Notes under the pieces: model-generated
The model's input: only the letters and a program-made list of their open reading frames with translations
The model's database searches: none
Told to the model about the DNA's origin: nothing
In this document: piece after piece, positions 1 through 12,189 of the stretch
Numbering within the stretch: position 1 is the first letter of the stretch
Layout of the letters: each line of letters opens with the position of its first letter
Translations under genes and position numbers: made by a program
NCBI RefSeq assembly: GCF_018320785.1
Contig: NC_054865.1
Span: 44,352,898 to 44,416,897, forward strand
Direction: 5' to 3'
Length of the DNA stretch: 64,000 bases
Origin: Cheilinus undulatus
Lineage: Eukaryota; Chordata; Actinopteri; Labriformes; Labridae

Positions 1-470
1 ATTGGATGAACGTTCTGTCTGTCACATCTTTACGGGCCAATCAGAGCAACAAAACACGTGATCTAGCCGCTACCGAGGAGTACATCCATAGAGAACCATG
101 GCGACTGTAGACATGTCAGTACACGACTTTTGTCGTTTTTGAAAATAAAACAACTCAACGCTGTTCTTTGTTCTTCTTTTAATGAAGAAATTTCATCAAT
201 TTCTGATGAAACTGACACTTTAGCAGCATCCATGCTAATGTCTTCCGCCATAACTGCACCAGCCTCTTGTTGCTGCTTGCTTACGTCACAACTGCTGTGC
301 CCCAAAGTACTGTCCCTCGTCACTGATTGGTTTTGTCACTTTCTAACGGGGCCCAAACGGTTCAGACGGATGGATGGATTCGCCAGTGAGAAACACGGAA
401 ATGGGCGTATCCATCTGCTTTACAAAGTGAACAACAATCTGGATTTATAAAACTTAATGTAAAAACAGAA
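1..470 (-). repeat. Interspersed repeat with helicase-like N-terminal reading frame
   Basis: This stretch matches 11790-12175 in inverted orientation over about 370 bp. Shared blocks include the CTCGGTAGCGGC end and the segment around GCCCAAACGG/GGGCCCAG. On the minus strand an open frame starts with ATG at 249-251 and reads MAEDISMDAAKVSV, then SSLKEEQRTAL. The LKEEQ-TAL motif resembles the start of RecQ-like helicase domains found in some fish multicopy elements; that link is inference from memory of such families. The frame then departs from any helicase motif, so only the 5' end of such a unit is present. It is not an independent gene. Confidence 0.6.
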
Positions 471-689
471 ATCATGCAATCAGGCAAACCTTTCTCACTC
501 TGCATGCTTTACATATTGAGTGGATGCTTTCACACCATTTTGATGCAGTTAGTTGAGGCTTAAGTAAGCTATTAGTTAACATGAGATAAACTGGTTCCAA
601 TTTAGTGATTCAAAATTTCTTTTTTTATTCCAAACATGGATGTTGTGTAGAATATAAAGAAAAGCAGATAGACTTCCAGGTGATATGCT

Positions 690-880
690 GTAAAGGGCAT
701 GCTTCCCTAACCTTGCAAAGCAGATTGATTTGCCAGACTCCATCTCTGTCATCAGACAAATCCATCTTGAAAAGCTCCAATCCACATGGTTTGGGCTGAA
801 CTGAACATTGTGTGGACCAGTCAGCGTCATTTGAGGAGAATGAGGCGTTGGCTATGGGTGGGGTTAAGTTTGAACTGGAC
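690..880 (+). repeat. Divergent relative of the helicase-like repeat
   Basis: The segment beginning CCTTGCAAAGCAGAT, with GACAAATCCATCTTG and GGACCAGTCAGCGTC further on, aligns loosely with the non-coding half of the repeat at 11800-11960. It is older and more diverged than the copies at 1-470 and 11790-12175. No reading frame is kept. Confidence 0.4.
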
Positions 881-2400
881 CACATTTATTTTAAAACAAG
901 AACAAAAAGCCACACCAAAAGCTTGTCTTTGCAGGGATGGCGTTTTTGCACGTGATTGATACAGACAGAACCTTCCTCCAATCACATTTTGAGATTTTTT
1001 TTTTAAGTCCTGCCCCTTCCAAAACACTTTCTATTGGAGGTTTCCCAGATGAATGTGAAATAAATCCATGCAATGGATATTTGAAACTGTCCATCTGAAG
1101 TGTCAGGTTAATGCTTCTCTGCAGAAATGTTTAATTCTTTAGCAGTTCTGCTCACTAAGCTCAATAAATACAAATTTAGATTTAAAATATCAACAAATCC
1201 ATGCATTATTTGGGAGAAAATATGCAGCTCCACTAAAAAAAGACAGTCAACTAGCATAGTTTTTCTTTATGGAAATGTTCTCAAAGTGTCCTCATTATTC
1301 AACATGTTGGAGATCAATTGTTGTCTGTTCTGCTTTGAAGGGCACAAACTGTTTGTTTTCTAAGTTGCAGAATATAGTAGAAATATGGTGTAAAATTTAC
1401 AATTAGAAAAAAATATTTATTTTAAAACATGAACATAAAAGGTCAAATATGTGGTCCAGATTGAGATCTATTTACGAAAACACCAAAAAAATGCTCATAT
1501 TTAATACTGTGGAAATTTTGTCAAATAAAACTATGACCAAAATTGTTTGTTGGCTAAAACTCGGATAAAAAGTAAGTTTAGTTTGCGTCAAGGAGATAAA
1601 AATTCAACAAAATTATAAATTTGTTTTTGTTGGACATTCAAAATCTATGATGATTCTTTTAAATTTTTCAAAACACAATGCATTTGCATCTTTTCTGCCT
1701 CTCAGCTGTATAAAACCCAGCTGAAATCTGTTTGGTTTCAAGAATGAACGAATGAATTTACTCAAAAGTGGGAAATTTCTGCAGTTCTTAGATAAATCAA
1801 AGTTCCCTATTAAAACAATCCACAATGTTTGGAGTTTTTCAACTTTACTGTTGCATGAAAACTGGTGCATATGAGTGTGTGTAACTTCTTGTGTGATTGT
1901 GAATACTTTATTTCTGCTTGGGTGAGGGTTTTTTTTTTTTTTTTTTTGGCATGGGGTCACAGCTCCTGCCCAGAGGAGAGCTGAGATAAAGCAAGTGGAG
2001 CAGCAAGACCTGTTTAGGTCTAAATTTTGCATGCTGGTGAATGTCAGGCTCATGAATAAGCAAAGCGGGGAATAAAGCCCTCTTTGCTCCTCCGTTTGTT
2101 TTGAAGTTTGTCTGGATGGAAAATGTCGGGACTTCTCAGAGGGGAGCATGAGCAGAGGCATGAGTGGACGGATCTACCTAATTTCAATCTTCAGTGGAGT
2201 GTACGCACGTAAAAGGCTAAACAAAGGGTTAAAAAGAAAAGGAAGAAAAGAAGATGGGTTTGAAAGAAATTTAGGCAACGACAGAAGAGAAGAAGAGTTA
2301 AAAGCGAGGGCAAAGAAGACAGTCACCTCTGTGATCTTGTTGTCCCGGGTCATGTGTTTTTGTATGTTTGAGGTCATGTGTCAGGTCAGGATGAGCTGAT
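881..2400. other. AT-rich spacer, nothing recognised
   Basis: No convincing exon, RNA gene or known repeat is visible. There is a long T run near 1930-1947 and a purine-rich tract at about 2215-2320. Open frames here are short and show no family resemblance. Confidence 0.5.
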
Positions 2401-3330
2401 CTTAACTCTGCGGCTGCAGGGCACCTTCATCCCGTGGAGCATTTAGGTTTCTCTTCAACCCTGCCGAGAACCACCGGGCTCTTCTCTAAGCATGCAAATG
2501 AGACAGGAACAAATGTCCCATCACTTCTGGGGCTCCATGTCCCAAAGTGCTTAACACTCTTCCTGTCAACCCCCCTGATTCCAGCTGCTTCAAAAACCCT
2601 CCCTCACTTTTTTCCTCCCTCTTATGTTCTTTAAATGAGCTTTCCAACTCCACTTCTTTCTCGCAATTCAATTTTACAAGGCCATTATCCCGGGTGTAAT
2701 GTGGAGGTTAAATATATCGGGGCAGACGTTATGTGAAAATAATTAGTGCTAATGAATAATGCACTCATTCAGCTGATGAAGGATGGTTGGCAGGGTAATG
2801 GAGTGCAAGGGAGGGGCCCCTCTGACAAATGAAATTAAAATATTTAAACACTGTTTTACGATATTACCGGGGCCTCACACTCTTTCCCCGTTACCTTCCC
2901 ACTACACAGAGCAGTGTGGCCTCTGTGTGACATGATAGTTGTGTCATTACTCATGTACAACATCAGTCTTAGCAATGACAGAGCCTAGACACAAGGAGGA
3001 AACGTCCCCACACCACTTTTTTTTTACAATACCATACTCCACAGCTAATCATCCGGCCCTGATGATCACTTTGAGGACCTCACAGACGCCAATGATATCG
3101 ACATCCGCTGTCCGTCTGCCACATTATATTTCCTTTCCTTTATTTATTGCTGCCATGCTCATCTGGACTCTTACAATCTCATTCTGCACCCATCATGTGA
3201 CAATGAAGAATGTAAGGTTTAAATCACCCAGTTTACAGCACCCTCCCAGCCAATTGGCCATCTCCAATCAATAATGGTAGACCTAGAGCTCTGCTCTGAT
3301 AAATGGCAGAGTATCAACACCATTTCATTA
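2400..3330. other. Non-repetitive spacer, possible conserved non-coding DNA
   Basis: The stretch shows no transposon ends, no simple repeats apart from a short T run, and no plausible exon. It has mixed composition with many AT-rich homeodomain-type words (for example ATTAGTGCTAATGAATAAT near 2742). Such low-repeat islands in a gene-poor spacer are often conserved regulatory DNA in vertebrates. This is inference only; a cross-species alignment would decide it. Confidence 0.25.
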
Positions 3331-3888
3331 GACATGATGGTTCCATGAGGGAAGAGGAGACTGTCTTTGACAGGGGACAAAAATCTCATGAGCTAATAAC
3401 ATAATAACTCTCTGTAAGATTTGATGACACAGATTGATCAGTCCAGACAGCTTACAGGAAGCTTCTACTTCCACTGATTTCAGTCTCTGTGACATGCCAT
3501 TCATTGTGCATTGTAAAATTAACATGTCTCTCTTGATTGCATGCACAGAACATAATGACACTCCATACAGAATATTGCGATAGTGTAGTCTAGATCAAAC
3601 AGACAAGCTGACATTTACAGCCATGAAGCACACAACCAGCATCAGCAGGAGAGGAGAATCTTGGGAGTTGTCCATGAAAAGACGGATTTCAATTTAGATG
3701 TGTTTTAAATGAAGTATGTCAGTGCTGTGGTTCTCAACTGGTGGGTCGGGTCCCCAAAGTTGGTTGTGGAGCTGCTTTCAGTGGGTCATGAATGTGCACA
3801 TGGGGGGGGGACAAAAAGTCTATGATATAATGTTTTTTTTAAATCTTGTTTTCTTGGGACAACAAAGCTGATTTTTTCTTATATAATA

Positions 3889-5395
3889 CACCGTGTGCGG
3901 AATTATTAGGCAAGTGAGTATTTTTATAACTATTTTCATTTTTATGCATGTTTTCCAACTCCAAGCACTATAAACTAGAATGATTACTGGAATGAAGTAT
4001 TATCAGGTGATGTTTATCTGTGTAATGATGGAGGGAGTGGCCTAAAGTATCACCACCCTATATCAAGGTGTGCAGCATTATTAGGCAACTAAATGAAAAA
4101 CTAAATCTTTCCCATCTCACTTGTTAATTTTCATTTTTTATAGCAAGAATAACAGATAAACAACTGAAAATTAATGAATAAACACTTCAGACATTTCAAA
4201 AAAATATTCACTGACCAATATAGCCACGCTTCTTTTCAATAACGTTCATGAGCCTTCCATCTATGGAATCTGTTAGTTTTCTGATCTGCTGATGATCAAC
4301 TTTATATGCAGCAACAACCACAGCCTCCCAAATGCTGTTAAAAGTGCTGTACTGTCTTCCTCCACTGTAAATTTCACATTTCAAAATGGCCCACAAATTC
4401 TCAATCGGGTTTTGGTCAGATGAGGAAGGGGTCCATGTCATTATTCTGCCATCTTTAAGGCCTTTGCTGGCCAGCCATGCAGTGGAGTACTTTGATGCAT
4501 GTGACGGAGCATTGTCCTGCATAAAAATCATGGCCTTTTTGAATGATGCAGACCTTTTCTTGTACAACTGCTCAAAGAAAGTGTTTTCCAAGAACTGGCA
4601 GTAGTTTTGGGAGTTGATTTTAAGTCTATCCTCAACACGAAAAGGTCCAACTAATTCATCTTTAATAATAGCTGCCCACACCAGTACCCCACCTCCACCT
4701 TGCTGTCGTCTGACTCAAAGTGGAGCTTTGTGCCCATTAGTGATCCAGCCACAGGCCCATCCATCTGGTCCATCAAGAGTCACTCTCATTTCATCTGTCC
4801 ATAAAACCTTTGAAAAATCTGTCTTCAGGTATTTCGTTGCCCAGTCTTGGCGTTTTAACTTGTGGGTGTTGTTCAGTGGTGGTCTAAATTCAGGTTTTTT
4901 TTACCTTGTCTACGTCTCTGAGCACTGAGCACCTCGTACTTCTAAACACTCCAAGTAGGCTGCAGTTCTGGAATATGGCAACACGGGATGATAAAGGTTT
5001 CTGATAGCTTCACTTTTAATTCTTGTAGGTCTTTAGCAGTTAATTTTCGTATTCTTTTTCTCCACACATTTCTCGTGACCCTGATGAATATTTGCAACAA
5101 AGCATTTGATTGTTCGGTGCTGCATTGTAAAGGGATTTTACAATTTTTGACGTTTCAATGTCTGTTAAATCTCCTTTTGGCCCATTTTGTGTGAGGTAGA
5201 GGGACTGCCTGATTCTGCACACCTTGATATAGGGTGGTGATGACTTTAGGCCACTCCCTCCCTAATTATGCAGATAAACATCACCTGATAATGCTTCATT
5301 CCAATAAGCATTGCAGTTTATAGAGCTTGGAGTTGGAAAATATGCTTAAAATGAAGATAATGTCAAAATACTCACTTGACCCCCAAGGTACAGTA
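3889..5395 (-). mobile_element. Tc1/mariner-superfamily transposon, DD37E-type, degenerate
   Basis: The left end follows a TA and reads CACCGTGTGCGGAATTATT. The next roughly 190 bp recur inverted at about 5180-5380, including the blocks TTCCAACTCCAAGC, CAGGTGATGTTTATCTG and CCACCCTATATCAAGGTGTGC. The outermost 20 bp of the right end are badly decayed. A transposase remnant runs on the minus strand between the repeats, with its N-terminal half broken by stops and frameshifts. The element sits inside the hAT-like element 3725-6560, so it is the younger insertion. Confidence 0.8.
4208..4681 (-). pseudogene. Transposase C-terminal half (Tc1/mariner, DD37E-type)
   Basis: This 157-codon open frame encodes the catalytic half of an IS630/Tc1/mariner transposase. 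The second catalytic Asp lies in MQDNAPSH and the Glu in NPIENLW, with 37 residues between them. The usual Tc1 spacing is 34, and a spacing of 37 is the hallmark of the DD37E lineage described in fish and other vertebrates. The frame ends naturally after GYIGQ. The DNA-binding and first-Asp region lies upstream on the minus strand (about 4690-5190) but is disrupted, so no functional enzyme can be made. It is a fossil of a cut-and-paste transposon rather than a host gene. Confidence 0.8.
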
Positions 5396-5639
5396 TATCC
5401 TCACCTGATTTTTTTTTTTTTTAATTCTATGGTGAATCTTATATATGGAGTCATGTGTCCTTTGTTCTGTTGGGGAGGGGGTGGGAGAGATCTTCTCCTT
5501 AGTTCAGTTTAAAAAAGAAAAACTGGAAATATGTACTGTAAGCATATTGTCACTCTGTGCATGTTTATTTCCAAATAAAAATGATTATATAAAAAAAAGG
5601 AAATGTACGATCAACTTCAGGGCTAAACCAGGATGTGCA

Positions 5640-6000
5640 CAAACATCATGATGCCAGAAAATAAAGTAAAAGAAAAGAGCCAAAAAAAAATAAGGGTGAA
5701 AAGATCCAAAAAATGTGTTAAAAGCGGACCAAAAAATATGGAAGGAAAAAGTATTTCAAGCAGAAAAAGTAGTGAAAAGAGGCAGAAATGGGCAGAAAGA
5801 TGCAAAAATGGGTATAAGGTGGGTTAAGATGTGCCAAAAAACAGACGAAACTGGCTACAATGTGATAAAAAGGGCAAAATGTCACAAAAATGGGAATAAT
5901 GAAAAAAAAAATTGGCAGGAATAGGCAAAAATGGGTTTAAATTGGAAAGAAAAAGATTTTAAAAATGGGTGGAGAGTGGTAAAAAGGGTTTTAAAGGAGC
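5640..6000. repeat. Degenerate ~20-bp minisatellite (GGCAAAAATGGGTTAAA type)
   Basis: Words such as GGCAAAAATGGG, GTAAAAAGGG and ATGGGTTTAAA recur with loose spacing of about 20 bp. The same motif fills 38900-39780 and 49255-49780. All three tracts lie inside hAT-like elements. Confidence 0.65.
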
Positions 6001-6599
6001 ATGATAAACAATTCCAACATCACAACCCAACAATAGTTTTGACACACTTTTCAGTTCCAAAATAGGGCAACTGTTAGCCAAGATGCTGGCACCAATGCTA
6101 CTATTAAAACACACGTTCATTTATGTCAATAAATCAGAACTGGGTGTGGTCCATTCTCTGGGTTTTTCAGGGGCCCATCTTATTCTGTGGGCAGGTCAGG
6201 TTGTGAGAGGACTTCAATTTTAGAGGGCACTCTGACTAGCCCATGTCACTATCCAGTCTTTGTTTTCTAGCTACATTTATTTGATTAAAATTGTTTTTAT
6301 GTATATGTTTGTTGTATATGTTATGAGAAATATCACTACTTTACACTAATAGGAATTAAATGTGCCTGAAATCATTAAATTTGGGTTTTTATGACAAAAA
6401 GAATATTATCAATCAGCATATCTTTAACAGAGCATTAAATTAGAGAATTCATCTGTTTGGTGTACCGAGAACTCTGAAATCTGATCAGAATCCTGAAAAG
6501 GTCTTGAATTTGATTCTTGAAGGTGTGAAGGATCCCTGCCAGACCAGTTGAGAGCCACATCTTTAGAGCATTTGCCAAAACAAGCTTGTCATAATGGCA

Positions 6600-9040
6600 T
6601 GGGTCAATCCCACTGGAGGTAACCGTGCTAATGCTGTGGGGGTTTTTATTTGCTGTTTTTTTTTTTTGTGTGCACAGAATTTGAAAAGGCTTTGGGAGAA
6701 TGTGCTTTATAATGCATATGTTTGCAACAAAGTGCTAATTTGTGTTCAGGTTCCACAGGACAAAGGCGAACTGTTATTAAAGAATCTGTAGGCACTGAGG
6801 AGTGCTGCTCTTTCCCCAGAGAGCACTGCAGAAAACCAAAACACCAAACCCAGCCTCATCTGACAACTTCTTTTTATTAATCCCATATTTTGCAGATTGG
6901 CACCGTGTACATTTGACTTGTAAAACAGACCTAATTACTGGGACTGTAGCATGCAAGCCACACATCAAACAGTACGTTACAGTAAAAGCTTATGATCTTG
7001 GTCGCCTTCTCTCCCCTTTTTTCTCCCCTCCTTTGCCTCCGCTCACCAGAAACACTGATTATAACAGGGACATTAAAAGGGAATTACAGCGAAACAATTT
7101 ACACTTAATGTAGCAGTCATATGAACAGGGAAGAAGGATGGACAAAGATATAGGAGTATTAATAATACATGCTTTAATTAAGCAGCTGGGAATGCATGGA
7201 GCAGGATCAAGGCTTGGGGAAGGAGAAAGGGGACGCAGTGAGAGCCAGAGAAGACGGCTGAACGAGAGAGAAAGTGTAAAACAGAGGAGGGTAAAAAAAA
7301 AAGTGGAGGCGGGAGGAGGATTGGAATATGTTGCTGTGAATTTTCTGTGATTCATGGGCAGTAAATATGCAAAGCCTGATGGCCATAAGGCAATCAGAGG
7401 AGCGCCACTCATCTACATGTTGCACAGTGGGCCATAATCCATCTGAGGGGCACGAATAATGATAGCAGGAAGCAGGAATAAGAGCAGGGTCTGTTTATTA
7501 CCTCAGACAGATCCATAATGCATACAGATGTGAGGCAGGAAAGCTGCAGCCTCTGGCCACAGAACTCCAGTGAAAAGTGCAGACAGTAATATTGTTTTTA
7601 GTGTAATGAAAGACAATCTGATTTAAGCATCTATTAAGGCATGTAAGTCTGCTGTGATGTAAAGTTTTAAAACAAGTGCTTGGGCTGTAATGATTACTGA
7701 CAGTAGAGAAAAAGACGTAAAGAGAGAAGAGCTTGTGCACATTAAAGCAGCAGTATGGTCACTAATTGATTGTTTGGTTATTGAAATATGGTCCACAGAG
7801 AAGTGTTAGGTTAGAATTTGGTCCTAAAATAAACCTATCAACTTTTTCCATCATTGAAAGGGATGAGTTGTTCAGATTTCTTAGTGTTGACTTGCTTCTT
7901 AATCTCTTTTGTTAACAATTTTATTCTATACGGTCTTTCTGTTATATTCTGTTTCACATGTGATTTTGGCAAACACCTTTTTACATTTGTTTTAAAATAA
8001 CAATCACCTTTATTATTTTTATTGCCTGTATGCCGTTTACAATTAAAGTCTGATTTTACCTCTAGATGTCATCATGTTTACTTTTCTTTAACTGCAAAGC
8101 GACAAACACAATCACACTCTCCCTCAAACACAAAGACCATGCCTTCCTGTCTCCTCACAGAGGACATTAACACCAGGATCCTACCAGTGCTGGAGTAAGT
8201 AATAAATTGTGGTGAACATTGATAAACTAATGCAATTACCTGCAGGGCAAGCGAGTCAGCTAATTTAAAGATACCAGGTTTGTTCATGCGGTGGGAGGCC
8301 TTGAATGGGCCCCATGGGTGAGAGATGGCACCTTTATTACATCTGAGGGGTCAGCCTGGTAGCACTGTATTAGGATTGATCTTTTGATCCCTGCCTGGAT
8401 CCCCCACATACTGTACCAACCCCATCTGGGTGAAGAGAAGGGGGGAGAAAAAACGCTTATCTGGCGCAAAGGGTTAACTCTGCTAGCCGGGCTGCCTAAT
8501 TGAGCACCACACATCTCAGCTACACAGCAGAAACAGGAACCTAGAGGGTCGTAACAAGCCAGCCGTGACTTATTCACATAATAAACCAAGCAGATATCTA
8601 AATGAGCCATTGAGCTAGCCAGAGGGAGGGAGGCCATTAGGGCGCGTGGACCATGGGTACATATTTGTATATCTACAATTGCCCTATCATTTGCATACAC
8701 GGCTAGCTGCAGCAATGTGTGTCGGAGCTTGTACCCAGGGGTCTAGTGACACAACACGACGACTTTGTAGTCACTCACAGAACCATAAACAAGTCGAGCC
8801 ACATTCTCTATATCCAAAAAACAATAAAAAGTTATAAACATGAAGAGTCAGAGGGTCACAATACAACAGGGACGCTGGAGGTCTCCTTTGCACCTAGTGA
8901 TCTTTTAAATGCCATGAATGAGTCATATTTCATCACCTCTGATCAAATTCAACTGCTTGATTGACCTCCAGAGATCATTAATACCATGGGCTTAAAACTT
9001 ACTGGTGGGATATAAACGGTCATTATAATCAATGCATACT
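6600..9040. other. Largely non-repetitive spacer, candidate conserved non-coding islands
   Basis: No exon or mobile element is recognisable. The parts at about 6800-7500 and 8080-8970 are free of obvious repeats and carry AT-rich homeodomain-like words (TTTAATTAAGCAGCTG at 7173, GCCTAATTGAGCACC at 8492). The open frame at 8284-8715 on the minus strand has no family resemblance and no splice context. The regulatory reading is inference only. Confidence 0.25.
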
Positions 9041-9047
9041 TTATTCA

Positions 9048-9100
9048 GTCTTACATATCACACCAGCTACAGTCACTGTAGCTGGTGTGATATGTAAGAC
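9048..9100. repeat. Near-perfect 53-bp palindrome (26-nt arms, 1-nt spacer)
   Basis: Bases 9048-9073 and 9075-9100 are exact reverse complements around the single base C9074. The 18 bp at 9062-9079 (ACCAGCTACAGTCACTGT) recur directly at 9099-9116. A fold-back followed by a short direct repeat is what template switching during replication would leave. It could alternatively be a recent insertion or an assembly artefact. Confidence 0.9.
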
Positions 9101-9559
9101 CAGCTACAGTCACTGTCAAGTTGTCACATCTAAAACTGAACATAGAGACATTTAGACTTATAAAATATATGAAACAAAAAATTAAGATGACAAAACAATG
9201 AGAGATGTCTAAGAAATGTTTTATATTATCTCTTTGAGTTTTCTTGTAAGGTTTTATATGGAAAAAGTAACCTCAATGTAAGACTTATTAACCTATAACA
9301 ACACTAAGACATACCAGATCCTAGAACTGAGAGAGTTTTTTTTTTTTTTAAATAGAAATATGTGTTCGTTTTGAATTTGAAACCTGCAGAACCTTTCGTG
9401 GCTGCCTCGACATTTGGACCATCTCACTGGTTTCTGGGCACCCAGTGTGCAGTGAGCTGGATCTGGCCATGGAAAGTGCTAAGATGTCTAAGATGCCTGT
9501 AGAAGAGCAGCAGTTAACCCTTCTCATCCTCTTTTTCTTAGCATGCCAGCATTAGACAC

Positions 9560-9917
9560 ATGGGGCATTTCCACTATGACTTTTGGCCATGCCATGCCAA
9601 TCCAAACCAAGCTCTGCTGATTAACTTCTCCATCAGCACTTTAAGCCGTGCCCAGAATGCACATGCACCACGGTGACGTCACAGTGGTTCCTCATCATTC
9701 AGGGATGCCTCGTAGTCGTTTTTAAGTAGCAACTGCTGCACCAAACTTTGAAATACCTTCTGGATTTCTAATAGAAGAATAAAAAATGCCACATCATCAG
9801 CTTTAGACACACCCTCAAACGGGTAGCTCGATTGCGTTAGAAAAGCAAATCCCCTGCTACCATGCCGAGTCAAACCATTTAGAGCCAAGTCACTCAATGC
9901 AATGGAAAATCCCCAAT
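9560..9917. mobile_element. Non-autonomous DNA transposon (MITE) with imperfect inverted ends
   Basis: The left end reads TGGGGCATTTCCAC and the right end, on the other strand, TGGGGATTTTCCAT. The interior has no coding capacity. Elements of this GGGGCATTTCCAC type are common in fish genomes. The superfamily is not determined. Confidence 0.45.
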
Positions 9918-9959
9918 GGTCTTGCCAATGATACCCAAAAATGCACCAAGAAGAAGTCA

Positions 9960-11790
9960 TCACAAAGGAGTTCAGCCATCTGTCACCACCCAGACATCAC
10001 AAGAGTATTGTAAGACCAGGAAGACTAAGGACAGAAAGGCTCTGACTTTCAACCTCATGCTCAGATTCCATGAGAGCAAGACTGTCTTGCCCAGTGAACC
10101 CATCGCCCCATGTCAAGTCCAAATCTGCTGTTGATCTCAGCTTTGCAGTCAGGGGGTCGATGGATTACGCTGCCAAGATAGGTGAACTGCTCCACAACTT
10201 CCTTAAGCATAATTATATGCAACTGAAGGAGAATTTTATCTTAAAGGAAAAGAATATATTATTAAATGTGAAGATGGCACTTTTACCTCATCCATTGCAT
10301 AAGTAGCTAAAACTAACAGCGAGTTAGCTTAGCAATATTGCTGAATGCAGAACAATAGTTCAGCTCTGATCTATCTGAGGAGAATACAAACCAACTACAA
10401 GCACCCGGGCCTGCTCACTGACACGGTCCTGTAGATGAGCCCTCCTCAGAAGTCATTTAATAATGATGATATTTAACATGTTGTCTGTAGCATTAGCACC
10501 AGCCCCCTGACTGACGCTTGGTCCTGGTCCCATCAGCTTTTGTTACTAACAGAATAGTTAGATTCAGGTCCTGACACTGTGCAACAATACTTACAGTTAA
10601 TGTCAATCTACCCTCCTGTTACTTTATGAAACAAAACAAAAAACAGCTCATACAATTTTAAGAAGAGAGGATTCTTTCTTTGTCTGCCCAACTGTTAATT
10701 GTTAACACAAATATCTATCAGCCTGTCACACACAACAGAGGATGAAAAAAGAGGAAAGGTCATTTTATTGCCTTTGAACATGCCAGCTTTTCTGTTACTT
10801 TTGTTGAATAAAGGCTTTGCATGGATTTATACAGGCAAAATATTAAACATTTTAAGAATATAACACTAAATTTTCATACAGTGAAAGAACGAAGAATGTA
10901 TTAATTCACTCACATTATTTAGAAATGATGTATACTTTGTAAAGGCTCTACTTCAATGTGGCGTACAGTAATAGAAATGTAGCAAACAGAAGCTGAACTG
11001 ATGGGATGTCTGGTATGTTAAATTCTCATTTCAACAACCCAATAAAATCCCTTATGCTGCGTCATTAACGCATTATTGTGCACTTTTTATTGGTCTGTTA
11101 TGACACTTGCCTGAAACAAAACACATGGTCACTCATCAGCAGAGTCCTGAGGTACTGGGTCAGGGGTCAGCCTTTAATGTGACCTCTGACACATAATTAA
11201 ATTGCCATCTTTAACCTCAGTTACAGCCTGTCAAAGAGCATTGGATTGCATGCTGCAAATCACTCGGCCAATCAATGACAGGAGTGAGGGCAGGGGGAGG
11301 GGTCTTCTGCGACCTGTAATGTCTGCATAGAGATTGTCTTTAATGGAGTTGAACTGTACAGTGATCATGTTAGTGTGAAGCATAATCAGATTTTAGATGA
11401 AAGCCAATAGCACACACTCAGTCTAAATCAGAGATAAGGTTTCAGAGAGCCACTGGCAGTGTCCAGTCACATGAACAGTTTCTGCTTTGGCTTTAGGTCA
11501 TTCTGATTTATCAGTGAAAAAGGATAACTCAAACCTTCTGAGAGCTGTTCTGTTGAGCAGCCTTTGCTTTCAAACATTTAGGGTCCTGGTGCTGTCTCAG
11601 CATGTTTGCTTGCAGACATGACTTATTGGAACACAATAACAGAACAGAGTTATGTGAAAGTTCCTGTAAGAACTCTTTGATTTTTGTGCCCCCTATGGAA
11701 AGAGTGATGCATTGAATCTCTTTGCCAGTCTCTTTCGTCACACACTAGAGTAGTGTCTGATATTTCACTGTGAGTCTGTGCTGTGAATAA
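9960..11790. other. Spacer, mostly unassigned
   Basis: The part at 9960-10210 has the texture of an old retroelement but shows no identifiable domain. The part at about 11080-11330 is repeat-free and holds a PBX/MEIS-like composite word (CCAATCAATGACAG at 11268). It is a weak candidate for conserved regulatory DNA. Nothing else is recognised. Confidence 0.3.
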
Positions 11791-12175
11791 TGTAAACAAA
11801 GCTGTAACTGAACCTTGCAAAGCAGATGGATATGCCCGTTTCAGTGTTTCTCACTGGCGAATCCATCTTGCAAAGCTCCTGTCTGAAGGGTCTGGGCCCA
11901 GTTAGAAAGTGACAGGACCAATCAGCAACGAGGGGCAGTACTTTCAGGCATAGCGGAGCCATGATGTAAGCAAGCAGCAACGAAAGCCTGTGCAATAATG
12001 GCAGAAGACATTAGCGTGGATGCTGCTAAAGTGTCAGTTTTATCAGAACTTCATGACATTTCTTCATTAAAAGAATAAAGAACAGCATTGAGTTTTGTTT
12101 TCAAAACGACAAAAGTCGTGTACTGACGTGTCTACAGTTCTGTATGGAGTTTACTCCTCGGTAGCGGCCACGTCA
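11790..12175 (+). repeat. Second copy of the helicase-like repeat, inverted relative to 1-470
   Basis: This matches 1-470 in reverse orientation. The ATG at 11998 opens a frame reading MAEDISVDAAKVSV, then SSLKE followed by a stop codon where the other copy has a Glu codon in SSLKEEQ. The copy is therefore decayed. Both copies stop shortly after this motif, so they share the same truncated structure and were not independently broken from a full helicase gene in place. Confidence 0.6.
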
Positions 12176-12189
12176 GGTTAGCTGTAAAT

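Larger units (their letters stand above)
3725..6560. mobile_element. hAT-like DNA transposon remnant carrying a nested Tc1 element and a minisatellite
   Basis: The left end reads TGTGGTTCTCAACTGGT (from 3726) and the right end, read on the other strand, TGTGGCTCTCAACTGGT (ending near 6559), matching at 16 of 17 bases. This is the CAGTGGTTCTCAA type of terminal repeat common in hAT elements. A Tc1 element (3889-5395) has inserted near the left end. The rest includes a degenerate tandem tract (5640-6000) and a segment at 6040-6180 shared with 39795-39925. No transposase and no clear 8-bp target duplication were found, so the outer limits are approximate. Confidence 0.55.

Noticed and set aside
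8284..8715. 143-codon open frame on the minus strand
   Set aside because: It has no family resemblance, irregular composition and no splice context. Its length is within chance for this window.
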